64,000 nt of DNA from positions 372,001-436,000 of the forward strand of contig NZ_JACXBU010000004.1 of assembly GCF_014700075.1 (NCBI RefSeq), in the 5' to 3' direction. Of the stretch, positions 34,345 to 42,756 are shown in pieces. Source of the stretch: Pseudomonas sp. JM0905a. Its GTDB lineage: Bacteria > Pseudomonadota > Gammaproteobacteria > Pseudomonadales > Pseudomonadaceae. Position numbers and translations under genes: made by a program. Position 1 is the stretch's first letter, and every line of letters begins with the position of its first letter. The notes under the pieces are model-generated. The model saw only the letters and a program-made list of their open reading frames with translations. It had not been told where the DNA came from and did not search any database.

Positions 34345-35793
34345 TTACCTTGTGGGGGCGAATTCATTCGCTGAGGAGCGCGCAGCGCTCCCTGAATTGC
34401 TGAGGGGCAGGCCTTCGGCCTGCATAGCGAATGAATTCGCCCCCACAGAAAAAGCGGCGCCCTTGTGGTCGGCCGGCAGCCGGTCATCGGCGCCAAACAA
34501 CTTCCGCCGCAAGGTGCCTTCGGCATACGCCGTCTTGTACGCGCCGCGCGCTTGAAGCTCCGGCACCACCAGGTCGATGAAGTCGGCGTAGCTTTCCGGC
34601 GTGACGATGCGGGTGAGGTTGAAGCCGTCGAGGCCGGTTTCGTCCACCCAGCTCAGCAGCTCGTCGGCCACCTGGGCGGGCGAGCCCACCAGCAGGACGT
34701 AGCGGCCGCCCAGAGCGTGCTGTTCCAGCAACTGGCGACGGGTCAGGCTGTTGTCCTTGAGCTTGCTGGCGGCCGATTCGATGGCATTGGTCTTCACGTA
34801 CGGAATCGGCTCGTCCAGCTCGAAGCGGGAAAAGTCGATCCCGGTGGAGCTGGCGAAGTGCGCCACGCCCGCCTCGGCGCTGGCATGGGCCAGGTACTCG
34901 GCGTGCTTGGCGCGGGCTTCGGCCTCCGTCGGCGCGACGATCACGCTGATGCCCATGAACACCTTCACCGCGTGGGGAGCACGGCCAGAGGCCTGGGCGG
35001 CGGCGCGCACCTTGTCCACCTGGGCGCGGGTGGCGGCCTTGTTGTTGCCGCTGATGAACACGCATTCGGCATGCTCGCCGGCAAAACGCAGCCCACGCGC
35101 CGAGGAACCGGCCTGGAACAGCACCGGCGTGCGCTGCGGCGAAGGCTCGCAAAGGTGGTAGCCCTCGACGTTGAAGAACTCACCCTGGTGGCGAACCTTG
35201 TGCACCTTGTCCGCCTGGGCGTAGATGCGTCGCTGCCGGTCATTGACCACGGCGCCCTCCTCCCAGCTGCCCTGCCAAAGCTTGTAGAGCACCTCCAGGT
35301 ACTCGTCGGCCTGGTCGTAGCGGCGGTCGTGCTCCACCTGCTGCGTCAGCCCCATGGCACGGGCGGCGCTTTCCAGGTAGCCGGTGACGATGTTCCAGCC
35401 CACCCGACCATCCGTCAGGTGATCCAGCGTGGACATGCGCCGGGCGAACAGGTACGGCGCGTCGTAGGTCAGGTTGGCGGTGAGGCCGAAGCCCAGGTGA
35501 CGGGTCACGCCCGCCATGGCCGAAACCAGCAGCAGCGGGTCATTGACCGGTAGCTGGATGCTTTCATTCAGGGTCAGGTCGACGTTGCCCTGGTAGACGT
35601 CGTAGACGCCGACTATGTCCGCCAGGAACAGGCCGTCGAACAGCCCGCGCTCCAGCAACTGCGCCAGCTCGGTCCAGTAGGACAGCTTGCGGTAGTCGGC
35701 CGAACGGTCGCGTGGGTGGGTCCAGAGTCCGTGGTTGATGTGCCCCACGCAGTTCATGTTGAAGGCGTTGAGGAGGATCTGCTTGCGCGCCAT
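34345..35793 (-). CDS. NtaA/DszA-family FMN-dependent monooxygenase (copy 1) with repeat-derived tail
   Basis: 482 aa. A luciferase-like TIM barrel of the nitrilotriacetate/dibenzothiophene-sulfone monooxygenase family: FNMNCVGHINHGLWTHPRD, DGLFLADIVGVYDVYQGN, LDHLTDGRVGWNIVTGYLESAARAMG, and PVLFQAGSSARGLRFAGEHAE. It uses FMNH2 from a separate reductase to oxygenate an organosulfur compound. The last ~33 residues (after RLPADHKGAAF) are translated from the palindromic repeat at 34351-34447; the paralog at 39957 ends without them. It overlaps the upstream SfnB gene by 1 bp. Confidence 0.92.
   Translation of the reverse strand: MARKQILLNAFNMNCVGHINHGLWTHPRDRSADYRKLSYWTELAQLLERGLFDGLFLADIVGVYDVYQGNVDLTLNESIQLPVNDPLLLVSAMAGVTRHLGFGLTANLTYDAPYLFARRMSTLDHLTDGRVGWNIVTGYLESAARAMGLTQQVEHDRRYDQADEYLEVLYKLWQGSWEEGAVVNDRQRRIYAQADKVHKVRHQGEFFNVEGYHLCEPSPQRTPVLFQAGSSARGLRFAGEHAECVFISGNNKAATRAQVDKVRAAAQASGRAPHAVKVFMGISVIVAPTEAEARAKHAEYLAHASAEAGVAHFASSTGIDFSRFELDEPIPYVKTNAIESAASKLKDNSLTRRQLLEQHALGGRYVLLVGSPAQVADELLSWVDETGLDGFNLTRIVTPESYADFIDLVVPELQARGAYKTAYAEGTLRRKLFGADDRLPADHKGAAFSVGANSFAMQAEGLPLSNSGSAARSSANEFAPTR
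34351..34447. repeat. Paired gcgaattcattcgc repeat lying inside a coding 3' end
   Basis: tgtgggggcgaattcattcg and cgaatgaattcgcccccaca form the outer stem; ggagcgcgcagcgctcc and gcaggccttcggcctgc form inner hairpins. The monooxygenase reading frame passes through the whole element and stops at 34345. Confidence 0.8.
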
Positions 35794-37001
35794 CAGATCG
35801 TCCCCCGGCGCGGTGGCAGCTTGTCGTTGAGGTAGAAGTTGCCCACCGCGTGGTACTTCCAGCGCACCGGGTCGTGCAGCGTGTGTACGCGGGCGTTGCG
35901 CCAGTGACGGTCGAGGTTGTGTTCGGCCAGGCTGGCGCGGGAGCCGGACAACTCGAACAACTTGCTGCCGGCAGCCAGCGATACCTCGGTGGTCAGGGCA
36001 CGGGCCTCGGCCACGCCGATGGACGCAGCGGCCACGCTGTCAGCATCGGGTCGGGCGGTGGCGGCATCCAGCAGGCGGCCGGCGCGGTCGAGGATGGCCT
36101 CGGCAGCATGCAGGCGGATCGCCAGACGCCCGAACTCCTGGATGGTCAGCGGATCGTCGCTGGCCTTGTCCACGCCGGAGTCGATCCACGGCCGCGAGCG
36201 GGTACGCACGAACGCCAGCGCATCCTCGTAGGCGGCGCGGGCGATACCGGCATCGATGGCGGCATGGAGGATCTGCGCGAAGGGGCCGACAGTGGTCGGA
36301 CGGTCGAAAGCATCCTGGAAGGACACCAGGTCCTCGGTGCGCACCGGCACGTTCTCGAACACCACCGAGCCGCTGCCGGTGGTGCGCTGGCCGAAGCCGG
36401 ACCAGTCGTCGATGACCGTCAGCCCGGGCGCGTTGCGCGGCACGAAGGCAAGGTACTGGTGCCCATCTTCTGCCACCACCAGGGTCGGAACCCGGTCGGC
36501 ATAGAGGGCGCCGGTGCAATAGAACTTGCGGCCATTGATGCGGTAGCCCGAGCCTTCGCGGATCAGGCGGGTATTGCGGTCATTGGCGGTGCGGGTGCCG
36601 ATTTCCGCCAGAGCGTTGCCGAAGCGTTGCCCCGCCAGGGCGGCGGCGAACAGGCGCCGCTGCTGGGCCTTGCTGCCGTTCACGCGGAGGACTTCAAGGG
36701 CGTAGAAATGGTTCTGCGGAATCTGCCCGAGGGAGGCGTCGGCGGCGCTGATGATGGCGATGACCCGAGCCAGGGTCACCCGCGATACGCCAGCGCCCCC
36801 GAACTCGCGCGGCACGCTGATGCCCCATAGGCCGGAACGGCTGAAGGCGTCGAGCTCCTCATGGGGCAGGCGCCGGTCGCGGTCTCGCTCAGCGGCGCCG
36901 GGCTTGAACTCGGCGGCGATGCGATGGGCCACCTCTATGGCTTCGGCATCGTCACGAATGATGGCAACGCTGAGGGTCGGTGCGGGTTGCGGCAATGTCA
37001 T
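35793..37001 (-). CDS. SfnB-family acyl-CoA-dehydrogenase-like flavoprotein (copy A)
   Basis: 402 aa from the ATG at 37001 (GAGGAG upstream). Acyl-CoA-dehydrogenase fold used as an FMN-dependent monooxygenase (DszC/SfnB type): LWGISVPREFGGAGVS, SLGQIPQNHFYALEVL, RINGRKFYCTGALYADRVP, DDWSGFGQRTTGSGSVVFE, and the shared C-terminus VHTLHDPVRWKYHAVGNF. SfnB-type enzymes act in sulfur acquisition from organosulfur compounds under sulfate limitation. It starts 10 bp after the paralog at 37012 and overlaps the monooxygenase gene by 1 bp, so it is operonic. Confidence 0.92.
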   Translation of the reverse strand: MTLPQPAPTLSVAIIRDDAEAIEVAHRIAAEFKPGAAERDRDRRLPHEELDAFSRSGLWGISVPREFGGAGVSRVTLARVIAIISAADASLGQIPQNHFYALEVLRVNGSKAQQRRLFAAALAGQRFGNALAEIGTRTANDRNTRLIREGSGYRINGRKFYCTGALYADRVPTLVVAEDGHQYLAFVPRNAPGLTVIDDWSGFGQRTTGSGSVVFENVPVRTEDLVSFQDAFDRPTTVGPFAQILHAAIDAGIARAAYEDALAFVRTRSRPWIDSGVDKASDDPLTIQEFGRLAIRLHAAEAILDRAGRLLDAATARPDADSVAAASIGVAEARALTTEVSLAAGSKLFELSGSRASLAEHNLDRHWRNARVHTLHDPVRWKYHAVGNFYLNDKLPPRRGTI

Positions 37002-37011
37002 GGAGAACTCC

Positions 37012-38247
37012 TCAGATCCAGGAATGACGGGCCGGCTTGGCGCCGTTGAGGTGATAGGCGCCAACTGCCTGGACCTTCCAGCGCACCGGGTCGTGCAGGG
37101 TGTGGACGCGGGCGTTGCGCCAGTGGCGGTCGAGATTGAACTCGGCGAGGCTGGCGCGGCTGCCAGCCAACTCGAAGAGCTTTTCGCTGGCGAGCAGGCT
37201 GATTTCCGTCGTCAGCACCTTGGCCTCCGCCACGGCGATGGAAGCGCGGGCAGCGGACTCGTCATCGATGGGCGCAGCGGCCACTTCGTCCAGCACCTGG
37301 CCGGCGCGTTCCAGCAGCGCGTTGGCAGCATTCAGCTCGGTCTTCAGGCGGCCGATCTCGAAGAGGGTGTAGAGCTCCTCGCTGGCGCGTTCGACGCCGG
37401 CATCCACCCAGGGCCGCGAGCGTTCGCGGATGAAGGCGATGGCGTCGTCGATGGCCGCCTCGGCGATACCGGCATCGATGGCGGCCTGGATCAGTTGTGA
37501 CACCGCGCCCTGGATGCTCGGCACCTCGGCCAGTCGGCTGTTGTGGAAAACCAGGTCGTCGGCGACCGGCGCCTGGTCCAGCAGCACGGTGCCGCTGGCG
37601 GTGGTGCGCTGGCCGAAACCGGACCAGTCATCGACGATGCGCAGCCCCGGTACACCGCGCTCAACGAGGCCGAGCACGCCGACGCCGTTGTCGTCGATGG
37701 CCTTGACCGCCACCCAGTGGGCGAACAGCGCGCCGGTGGAGTAGAACTTCTCGCCGCTGACCTTCAGCCCCTGGTCGGTACGAGTGATGCGCGCCTTGAT
37801 CTCCAGGGTGTGCTTCGTGTTGCGCTCGGGTCCGGCATTGGCCAGTCGACGCCCGGCGAGGATCCCGCCGAACACCTTGCGCTTCTGCGCTTCAGTGCCG
37901 ACGTTCTCGACCACATTGAGCAGGCCGAACTGGTTCTGCGGAATCTGCCCCAGCGCCGGGTCGGCGGCGCAGATGATGCGGAACACGTCAGCCAGGGTGA
38001 CGTAGGAGACCTCGGCCCCGCCAAACTCTCGCGGGATGCGGATGCCGCCCAATCCCAGGCGGGTGAAGAGTTCCAGCTCGCGCCAGGGCAGCAGGCGGTC
38101 GCGGTCGCGTTGTGCGGCATGTTCCCTGGCCAGCTTCGCCACCTCATGAGCGGCTTGCAGGGCCTGTGTGTCGTTCTCGATCAGCGCCGCCGGGAGTAGT
38201 GGCGGGGCTTCATCACGAAATGCGTGGTGGGCGGTTTCGTTTGTCAT
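37012..38247 (-). CDS. SfnB-family acyl-CoA-dehydrogenase-like flavoprotein (copy B)
   Basis: 411 aa, full length. It shares the SfnB pattern with its neighbours: LGGIRIPREFGGAEVSYVTLAD, ALGQIPQNQFGLLNVVENV, VSGEKFYSTGALFAHWV, DDWSGFGQRTTASGTVLLDQ, VHTLHDPVRWKVQAVGAYHLN. It is the tandem paralog of the next gene yet clearly diverged (for example SGEKFYSTG versus NGRKFYCTG), so the two probably act on different substrates or form a heteromer. A nested-hairpin repeat separates it from metQ copy 2 upstream. Confidence 0.92.
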   Translation of the reverse strand: MTNETAHHAFRDEAPPLLPAALIENDTQALQAAHEVAKLAREHAAQRDRDRLLPWRELELFTRLGLGGIRIPREFGGAEVSYVTLADVFRIICAADPALGQIPQNQFGLLNVVENVGTEAQKRKVFGGILAGRRLANAGPERNTKHTLEIKARITRTDQGLKVSGEKFYSTGALFAHWVAVKAIDDNGVGVLGLVERGVPGLRIVDDWSGFGQRTTASGTVLLDQAPVADDLVFHNSRLAEVPSIQGAVSQLIQAAIDAGIAEAAIDDAIAFIRERSRPWVDAGVERASEELYTLFEIGRLKTELNAANALLERAGQVLDEVAAAPIDDESAARASIAVAEAKVLTTEISLLASEKLFELAGSRASLAEFNLDRHWRNARVHTLHDPVRWKVQAVGAYHLNGAKPARHSWI

Positions 38248-38283
38248 GCGGTGTGGCCTTCAGCAATGGAGCGAGTTGGGCTT

Positions 38284-38400
38284 CCCTCACCCCAGCCCCG
38301 CTCTGCGCCCCGGCCTGAACGCTTCGCGTTCAGTCGCTCATGGACACAGGAGGCAGTGCCTCCAAAAACGTGTCCATGAGCCCCAAAGGGAGAGGGGGTT
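38284..38400. repeat. Composite repeat with a nested perfect hairpin
   Basis: Outer sequence matches the ccctcacccc...ggagaggggg family. Within it GCTCATGGACAC (38336-38347) pairs perfectly with GTGTCCATGAGC (38370-38381), enclosing a second hairpin GGAGGC-agt-GCCTCC. No other copy of this element in the window has the insert. Position: between metQ copy 2 and SfnB copy B. Confidence 0.7.
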
Positions 38401-38430
38401 TTATCCAAGCGTGGGGAAGCAATGCGTGAG

Positions 38431-39201
38431 TCAGAACGCCGGGGCGATCTGGCCCTTGTAGCGGGTGACGATGAACTGGCGGACTTCCGGCGAGTTCAGG
38501 GCCTTGGCCAGTTTTTGCAGGCCCGGGTCCTGGAGGTTGTCCGGACGGGCGACGAGGAACTCGGCGTAGAGGTCCTTGCCCTTCTCGACGATCAGCGCGC
38601 TGTTGGTGTCAATGCCGGCTTCCAGGGCGTAGTTGGCGAAGACGAAGGCCAGGTCCACCTGGCTCACGGATCGGGCCAGCAGCGCACCTTCCAGTTCGCG
38701 GATCTTCAGCTTCTTCGGGTTCTCGGCGATGTCGCGCTGGGTGGCCAGGGTGTTGCTCGGGTCCTTGAGCTTGATCAGCCCGGCTTCGTGCAACAGCACC
38801 AGGGCGCGGCCGGTGTTCACCGGGTCGTTGGGGATGGCAACAGAAGCGCCGTCCTTCAGCTCGCCGAGTTTCTTGATCTTGGTGGAGTAGGCGCCGAAGG
38901 GTTCGATATGAATGCCCACCACCGGCACCAGGTCGGTATGGCGGCTCTTGTTGAACTCATCGAGGAACGGCCGGTACTGGTAGTAGTTGGCGTCGAGGTT
39001 CTTCTCCGCCAGTTGCACGTTGGGTTGGATGAAGTCGGTGAAGACCTTGATGTCCAGGTCCACGCCTTCCTTGGCCAGGGTGGGTTTGACGAACTCGAGG
39101 ATTTCCGCGTGGGGAACCGGAGTGGCGCCGACTACGAGCTTCTCGCCGGCTTGGGCAGAGAAGGCGACGACGGCGGCGAGAATGGCGAGTGCCTTTTTCA
39201 T
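38431..39201 (-). CDS. MetQ/NlpA-family substrate-binding protein (copy 2)
   Basis: 256 aa. Signal peptide MKKALAILAAVVAFSAQA, no lipobox Cys. Mature protein begins KLVVGATPVPHAEILEFVKPTL, followed by DANYYQYRPFLDEFN, VAIPNDPVNTGRALVLLHEAGLI and NTNSALIV-like substrate-pocket blocks (DTNSALIVEKGKDLYAEFL). It is closer to typical MetQ than copy 1. Its permease partner is the next gene upstream (39295); no ATPase gene is adjacent. Confidence 0.92.
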   Translation of the reverse strand: MKKALAILAAVVAFSAQAGEKLVVGATPVPHAEILEFVKPTLAKEGVDLDIKVFTDFIQPNVQLAEKNLDANYYQYRPFLDEFNKSRHTDLVPVVGIHIEPFGAYSTKIKKLGELKDGASVAIPNDPVNTGRALVLLHEAGLIKLKDPSNTLATQRDIAENPKKLKIRELEGALLARSVSQVDLAFVFANYALEAGIDTNSALIVEKGKDLYAEFLVARPDNLQDPGLQKLAKALNSPEVRQFIVTRYKGQIAPAF

Positions 39202-39294
39202 TGCAAGTGCTCCAGGGCAGTATTGGGTTGGCCGTCGTGGGGTGAACGTGAGGCCGGGATTGGGCAGCGAAAGCCGGCTGCCCTGCGGCGGGAT

Positions 39295-39960
39295 TCAGCG
39301 GCGGCTGTAGCGGATCACGAGGCGGTCGCCGCTCATCTGCAGGGCCTGCACCAGCAGGATCAGCAAGGCCACGGTGACCACCATCACGTCGGTCTGAAAA
39401 CGCTGGTAGCCGAAGCGGATGGCGAGATCGCCGAGGCCCCCGCCACCGATCACGCCGGCCATGGCGGTGTAATCCACCAGCACGATGGCAGTGACGGTGA
39501 TGGCGGCGATCAGCCCGGTGCGGGCCTCCGGCAGCAGGGTGTGCCAGATGATCTGCCAGGTGCTGGCACCCATGGACTGGGTAGCCTCCACCAGTCCGCG
39601 GTCCACCTCGCGCAGCGCGGTTTCCACCAGCCGTGCGAAGAACGGGGTGCAGCCGGCCACCAGCGGCGGGATGGCCCCTGCGACGCCAAGCGACGTACCG
39701 GTGAGCAGCGTGGTCAGCGGAATCATCACGATCAGCAGGATGATGAACGGCAGCGAACGCAGCATGTTCACCACGGCCGAGGCAAAACGGTAGAAGCCGG
39801 GCTTCTCATGCATCTGCTTCTTGCCGGTGAGGTAGAGCAGCACGCCCAGCGGCAGGCCGAGCAGCACGGTGAAGCCGAGCGCCAGGGCGAGCATGGTCAG
39901 GGTGTCGATGCTGGCCTGGCCGATTTCCACCCAGTCGAGGTTGGCGAGCAGCTCGTTCAT
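39295..39960 (-). CDS. Methionine-type ABC transporter permease (copy 2)
   Basis: 221 aa, start overlapping the monooxygenase stop by 4 bp. Five membrane helices, EAA loop VEATQSMGASTWQIIWHTLLPEA, and the C-terminal LVDYTAMAGVIGGGGLGDLAIRFGYQ region shared with copy 1. It must borrow an ATPase, most simply the MetN encoded at 32278. Confidence 0.93.
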   Translation of the reverse strand: MNELLANLDWVEIGQASIDTLTMLALALGFTVLLGLPLGVLLYLTGKKQMHEKPGFYRFASAVVNMLRSLPFIILLIVMIPLTTLLTGTSLGVAGAIPPLVAGCTPFFARLVETALREVDRGLVEATQSMGASTWQIIWHTLLPEARTGLIAAITVTAIVLVDYTAMAGVIGGGGLGDLAIRFGYQRFQTDVMVVTVALLILLVQALQMSGDRLVIRYSRR

Positions 39961-41330
39961 CGCCCTGCCCTCCTGCGCAACCGCGCAGCCGGGTGCGGCT
40001 CGGCGAGACGGTCGCCCTCACCGAACAGCTTGTGGCGCAGGCTGCCGTCTTCGTATTCGCGCTTGAACAGGCCACGGGCCTGCAGCTCGGGCACCAGCAG
40101 GTCGACGATGTCCACGAAGGTTTCCGGCGCGACGATGCTGGACAGGTTGAAGCCGTCCACGTCGGTCTCTTCCACCCAGGCCTGCAGCTCATCGGCCACG
40201 CTTTTCGGCGAGCCCACCAGCAAGGGGCCGTCGCCACCCAGGGCGCAGTAGTCGGCGATCTCGGCGGTGGTCCAGGTACGGCTCGGGTCCGCTGCGGTGA
40301 AGGCATCCACCGCCGACTGGATCGCGTTGCTCTCGACCTGGCGCAATACCTGGTCTGGCGCGTACCGGCCGAAGTCGATGCCGGTCCAGCCGGACATCAG
40401 TGTCAGGGCGCCGTCATGACTGGCGAACTCGCGGTATTCGCGCCATTTCGCCTGGGCCTCGGCATCGGTGGGCGCGACGATCACGGTGAGCTGGTTGAAG
40501 ACCTTGATGTCGCTGCCCTTGCGCCCGGCCAACTCGGCCTGACGGCGCAGGTCGGCCACCTGGTTGCGCAGGATGTGGCGGGTGGGCGCGGCGACGAACA
40601 CGCATTCGGCATTGGCGGCGGCAAAAGCCTTGCCCCGGCTGGAAGCGCCGGCCTGGTAGAGCACCGGGGTGCGCTGCGGCGACGGCTCGCTGAGGTGGAA
40701 GCCGGGCACCTGGAAGTGCGCGCCCTCATGGGCGATGGGGTGCACCTTGGCCGGGTCCGCGTAGACGCCGCGCTCCACGTCGGCGACCACCGCGTCCTCG
40801 TCCCAACTGGCTTCCCAGAGCTTGTAGCAGACCTCCAGGTACTCGGCAGCCAGGGCATAACGCTGCTCATGGTTGAGCTGCTGCTTGAGGCCGATGTTGC
40901 GCGCGCCGCTCTCCAGGTAGGAGGTGACGATGTTCCAGCCGGCGCGGCCACCGGTGAGGTGGTCCAGCGTGCTCATGCGCCGGGCGAACGGGTACGGGTG
41001 TTCGAAGGACACAGACGCAGTGACGCCGAAACCCAGGTGCCGGGTGGCGGCGGCCATGGCCGGCACCAGCAGCAGCGGATCGTTCACCGGCACCTGGGCG
41101 GCAGTGCGCAGGGCCTGCTCCGGGCCGCCCTGGTAGACGTCGTAGACGCCCAGCACGTCGGCGAGGAACAGGCCATCGATCTTGCCGCGCTCCAGGGTTT
41201 GCGCCAGCTCGATCCAGTAATGGATATCGGTGTAGCGCCGCGCCTGGTCGCGCGGATGGCGCCAGAGGCCGGGGGACAGGTGGCCCACGGCGTTCATGGC
41301 AAAGGCGTTGAGGCGAATCTGCTTGCTCAT
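39957..41330 (-). CDS. NtaA/DszA-family FMN-dependent monooxygenase (copy 2)
   Basis: 457 aa. Luciferase-like barrel: FAMNAVGHLSPGLWRHPRDQ, DGLFLADVLGVYDVYQGG, LDHLTGGRAGWNIVTSYLESGARNIG, PVLYQAGASSRGKAFAAANAE. It is the paralog of the gene at 34345 and ends at the natural family length (LFGEGDRLAEPHPAAR), which shows what the other copy's C-terminus should look like. Second gene of the sigma-54-driven transcript, 10 bp after SfnB copy C; it oxygenates an organosulfur or amine-type substrate with FMNH2 supplied in trans. Confidence 0.93.
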   Translation of the reverse strand: MSKQIRLNAFAMNAVGHLSPGLWRHPRDQARRYTDIHYWIELAQTLERGKIDGLFLADVLGVYDVYQGGPEQALRTAAQVPVNDPLLLVPAMAAATRHLGFGVTASVSFEHPYPFARRMSTLDHLTGGRAGWNIVTSYLESGARNIGLKQQLNHEQRYALAAEYLEVCYKLWEASWDEDAVVADVERGVYADPAKVHPIAHEGAHFQVPGFHLSEPSPQRTPVLYQAGASSRGKAFAAANAECVFVAAPTRHILRNQVADLRRQAELAGRKGSDIKVFNQLTVIVAPTDAEAQAKWREYREFASHDGALTLMSGWTGIDFGRYAPDQVLRQVESNAIQSAVDAFTAADPSRTWTTAEIADYCALGGDGPLLVGSPKSVADELQAWVEETDVDGFNLSSIVAPETFVDIVDLLVPELQARGLFKREYEDGSLRHKLFGEGDRLAEPHPAARLRRRAGR

Positions 41331-41340
41331 GTCGCGCGCC

Positions 41341-42564
41341 TCAGGACCAGTCGTGACGCGGCGGTTTCACGCCGTTGAGCAGCCAGTTGCCGACCACGTG
41401 GTACTTCCAGCGCACCGGGTCGTGCAGGGTGTGTACGCGGGCATTGCGCCAGTGACGATCATGGTTGTGACGCGCCAACGTGGAGCGGGTGCCGCCCAGT
41501 TCGAACAGTTTGTTGGAGGCTTCGATGGCGATTTCGGTGGTCAGCACCTTGGCCTTGGCCACGGCGACCGAAGCGGCGGCCACATTGTCCTCGTCCGGCG
41601 CCGGGCGAGCGGCGTCCATCACCTTGCCGGCACGTTCCAGCAAAGCTTCGGCGGCCTCCAGGCGAATCCCCAGGTTGCCCACCTGGATGATGGTCAGCGG
41701 GTCCTCGCTGGCCTTCTCCACTCCGGCATCGATCCAGGGGCGGGCGTGGTCGCGAACGAAGGCGATGGTGTCGCGCAGGGCCGCACGGGCGATCCCGGCA
41801 TCGATGGCAGCGGTGGTGATCTGGGCGAACGGGCCGGCCAGGGTCGGGCTCTCGTAGGAGCGGTAGGTGGGAAACAGGTTCGCCGCCGGCACGCGCAGGT
41901 CCTGGGCCAGCACCGTGCCGCTGGAGGTGTTGCGCTGGCCGATGCTGGACCAGTCGTCGACGATCACCAGCCCTTCGCTGCCGCGCGGGACGAAGGCCAG
42001 CTGGGCCTTGTCGTCCTCATCCACGGCCAGCACCGCCAGCCAGTGGGCGTAGAGCGAACCTGTGCAGTAGCCCTTGCGACCGTTGATGACATGGGCGTCG
42101 CCGTCGCGGCGGATACGGGTCTGGATGTCCTGGACGTTCTTGCCGCCGGTTTCCGACAGCGCATTGGCAAAGCGGTTGCCCTTCAGCGCCAGGCCGAAGA
42201 AGAAGCGCTTCTGTTCATAGGTGCCTTGCAGGCGGATGTCTTCCAGCAGGCAGTAGTGGTTCTGCGGAATCTGCCCGAGGGAGGCGTCGGCGGCCGAAAT
42301 GATGGCGATCACTTCAGCCAGGGTGGCGTAGCTCACCTCGGCGCCGCCGAACACCTTGGGCACAGTGATGCCCCAGAGGCCGCTGTTGGAAAACACATCC
42401 ACCACTTCCGAAGGAACCTGGCGGGTGCGATCGCGCTCAGCGTCGCCTTCCAGCAGGAAGGCCGCCACGCGGTGGGCCACTTCGATGGCCTGCGCATCGC
42501 TGCGGATGATCTGGGCGTCGGGAATGCCGACGGGGTATTGGGCGGAAATCGGGGTTTGCGACAT
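41341..42564 (-). CDS. SfnB-family acyl-CoA-dehydrogenase-like flavoprotein (copy C), first gene of the sulfur island
   Basis: 407 aa. Family blocks: LWGITVPKVFGGAEVSYATLAE, SLGQIPQNHYCLLEDI, HVINGRKGYCTGSLYAHWL, DDWSSIGQRNTSSGTVL, VHTLHDPVRWKYHVVGNWLLN. It heads the minus-strand island and lies behind a strong sigma-54 promoter, consistent with SfnR-type control known for sfn genes. No sfnR-like activator gene is present in the window. Confidence 0.93.
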   Translation of the reverse strand: MSQTPISAQYPVGIPDAQIIRSDAQAIEVAHRVAAFLLEGDAERDRTRQVPSEVVDVFSNSGLWGITVPKVFGGAEVSYATLAEVIAIISAADASLGQIPQNHYCLLEDIRLQGTYEQKRFFFGLALKGNRFANALSETGGKNVQDIQTRIRRDGDAHVINGRKGYCTGSLYAHWLAVLAVDEDDKAQLAFVPRGSEGLVIVDDWSSIGQRNTSSGTVLAQDLRVPAANLFPTYRSYESPTLAGPFAQITTAAIDAGIARAALRDTIAFVRDHARPWIDAGVEKASEDPLTIIQVGNLGIRLEAAEALLERAGKVMDAARPAPDEDNVAAASVAVAKAKVLTTEIAIEASNKLFELGGTRSTLARHNHDRHWRNARVHTLHDPVRWKYHVVGNWLLNGVKPPRHDWS

Positions 42565-42625
42565 GGGGCTCTCTGCACTGCTGTTTCGCCGCGAACACTC
42601 GCGACCTCACTTGCAGAAGGACATA

Positions 42626-42640
42626 GCAGCACCCGTGCCA
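42626..42640 (-). promoter_or_regulatory. Sigma-54 promoter of the sulfur island
   Basis: On the minus strand TGGCACGGGTGCTGC, with GG and GC exactly 10 nt apart, against the consensus TGGCACG-N4-TTGCW. Transcription would begin near 42614, about 50 nt before the SfnB start. An AT-rich tract lies immediately upstream (42641-42690), suitable for an activator or IHF site. Confidence 0.8.
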
Positions 42641-42718
42641 GTTTTATTTTTGTTTAAAAATCAATAACTTATAAATCCAAGCAAACAGTTAGAGATGAAT
42701 AAAGCAAGCAACCTGCTG

Positions 42719-42746
42719 GCCAGGTGTTGCTGGAGCAACACCTGGC
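42719..42746. other. Strong hairpin after the COG4705 gene
   Basis: GCCAGGTGTTGC pairs with GCAACACCTGGC across a four-base loop. It lies between the stop of the membrane-protein gene and the sulfur island promoter. There is no U-run on either strand, so it is at best an unusual terminator; it may protect the mRNA 3' end. Confidence 0.6.
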
Positions 42747-42756
42747 TTGCCCGACC

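Noticed and set aside
42719-42746. The strong hairpin as a Rho-independent terminator for the COG4705 gene.
   Set aside because: No U-run on either strand; kept only as a hairpin of unknown role.
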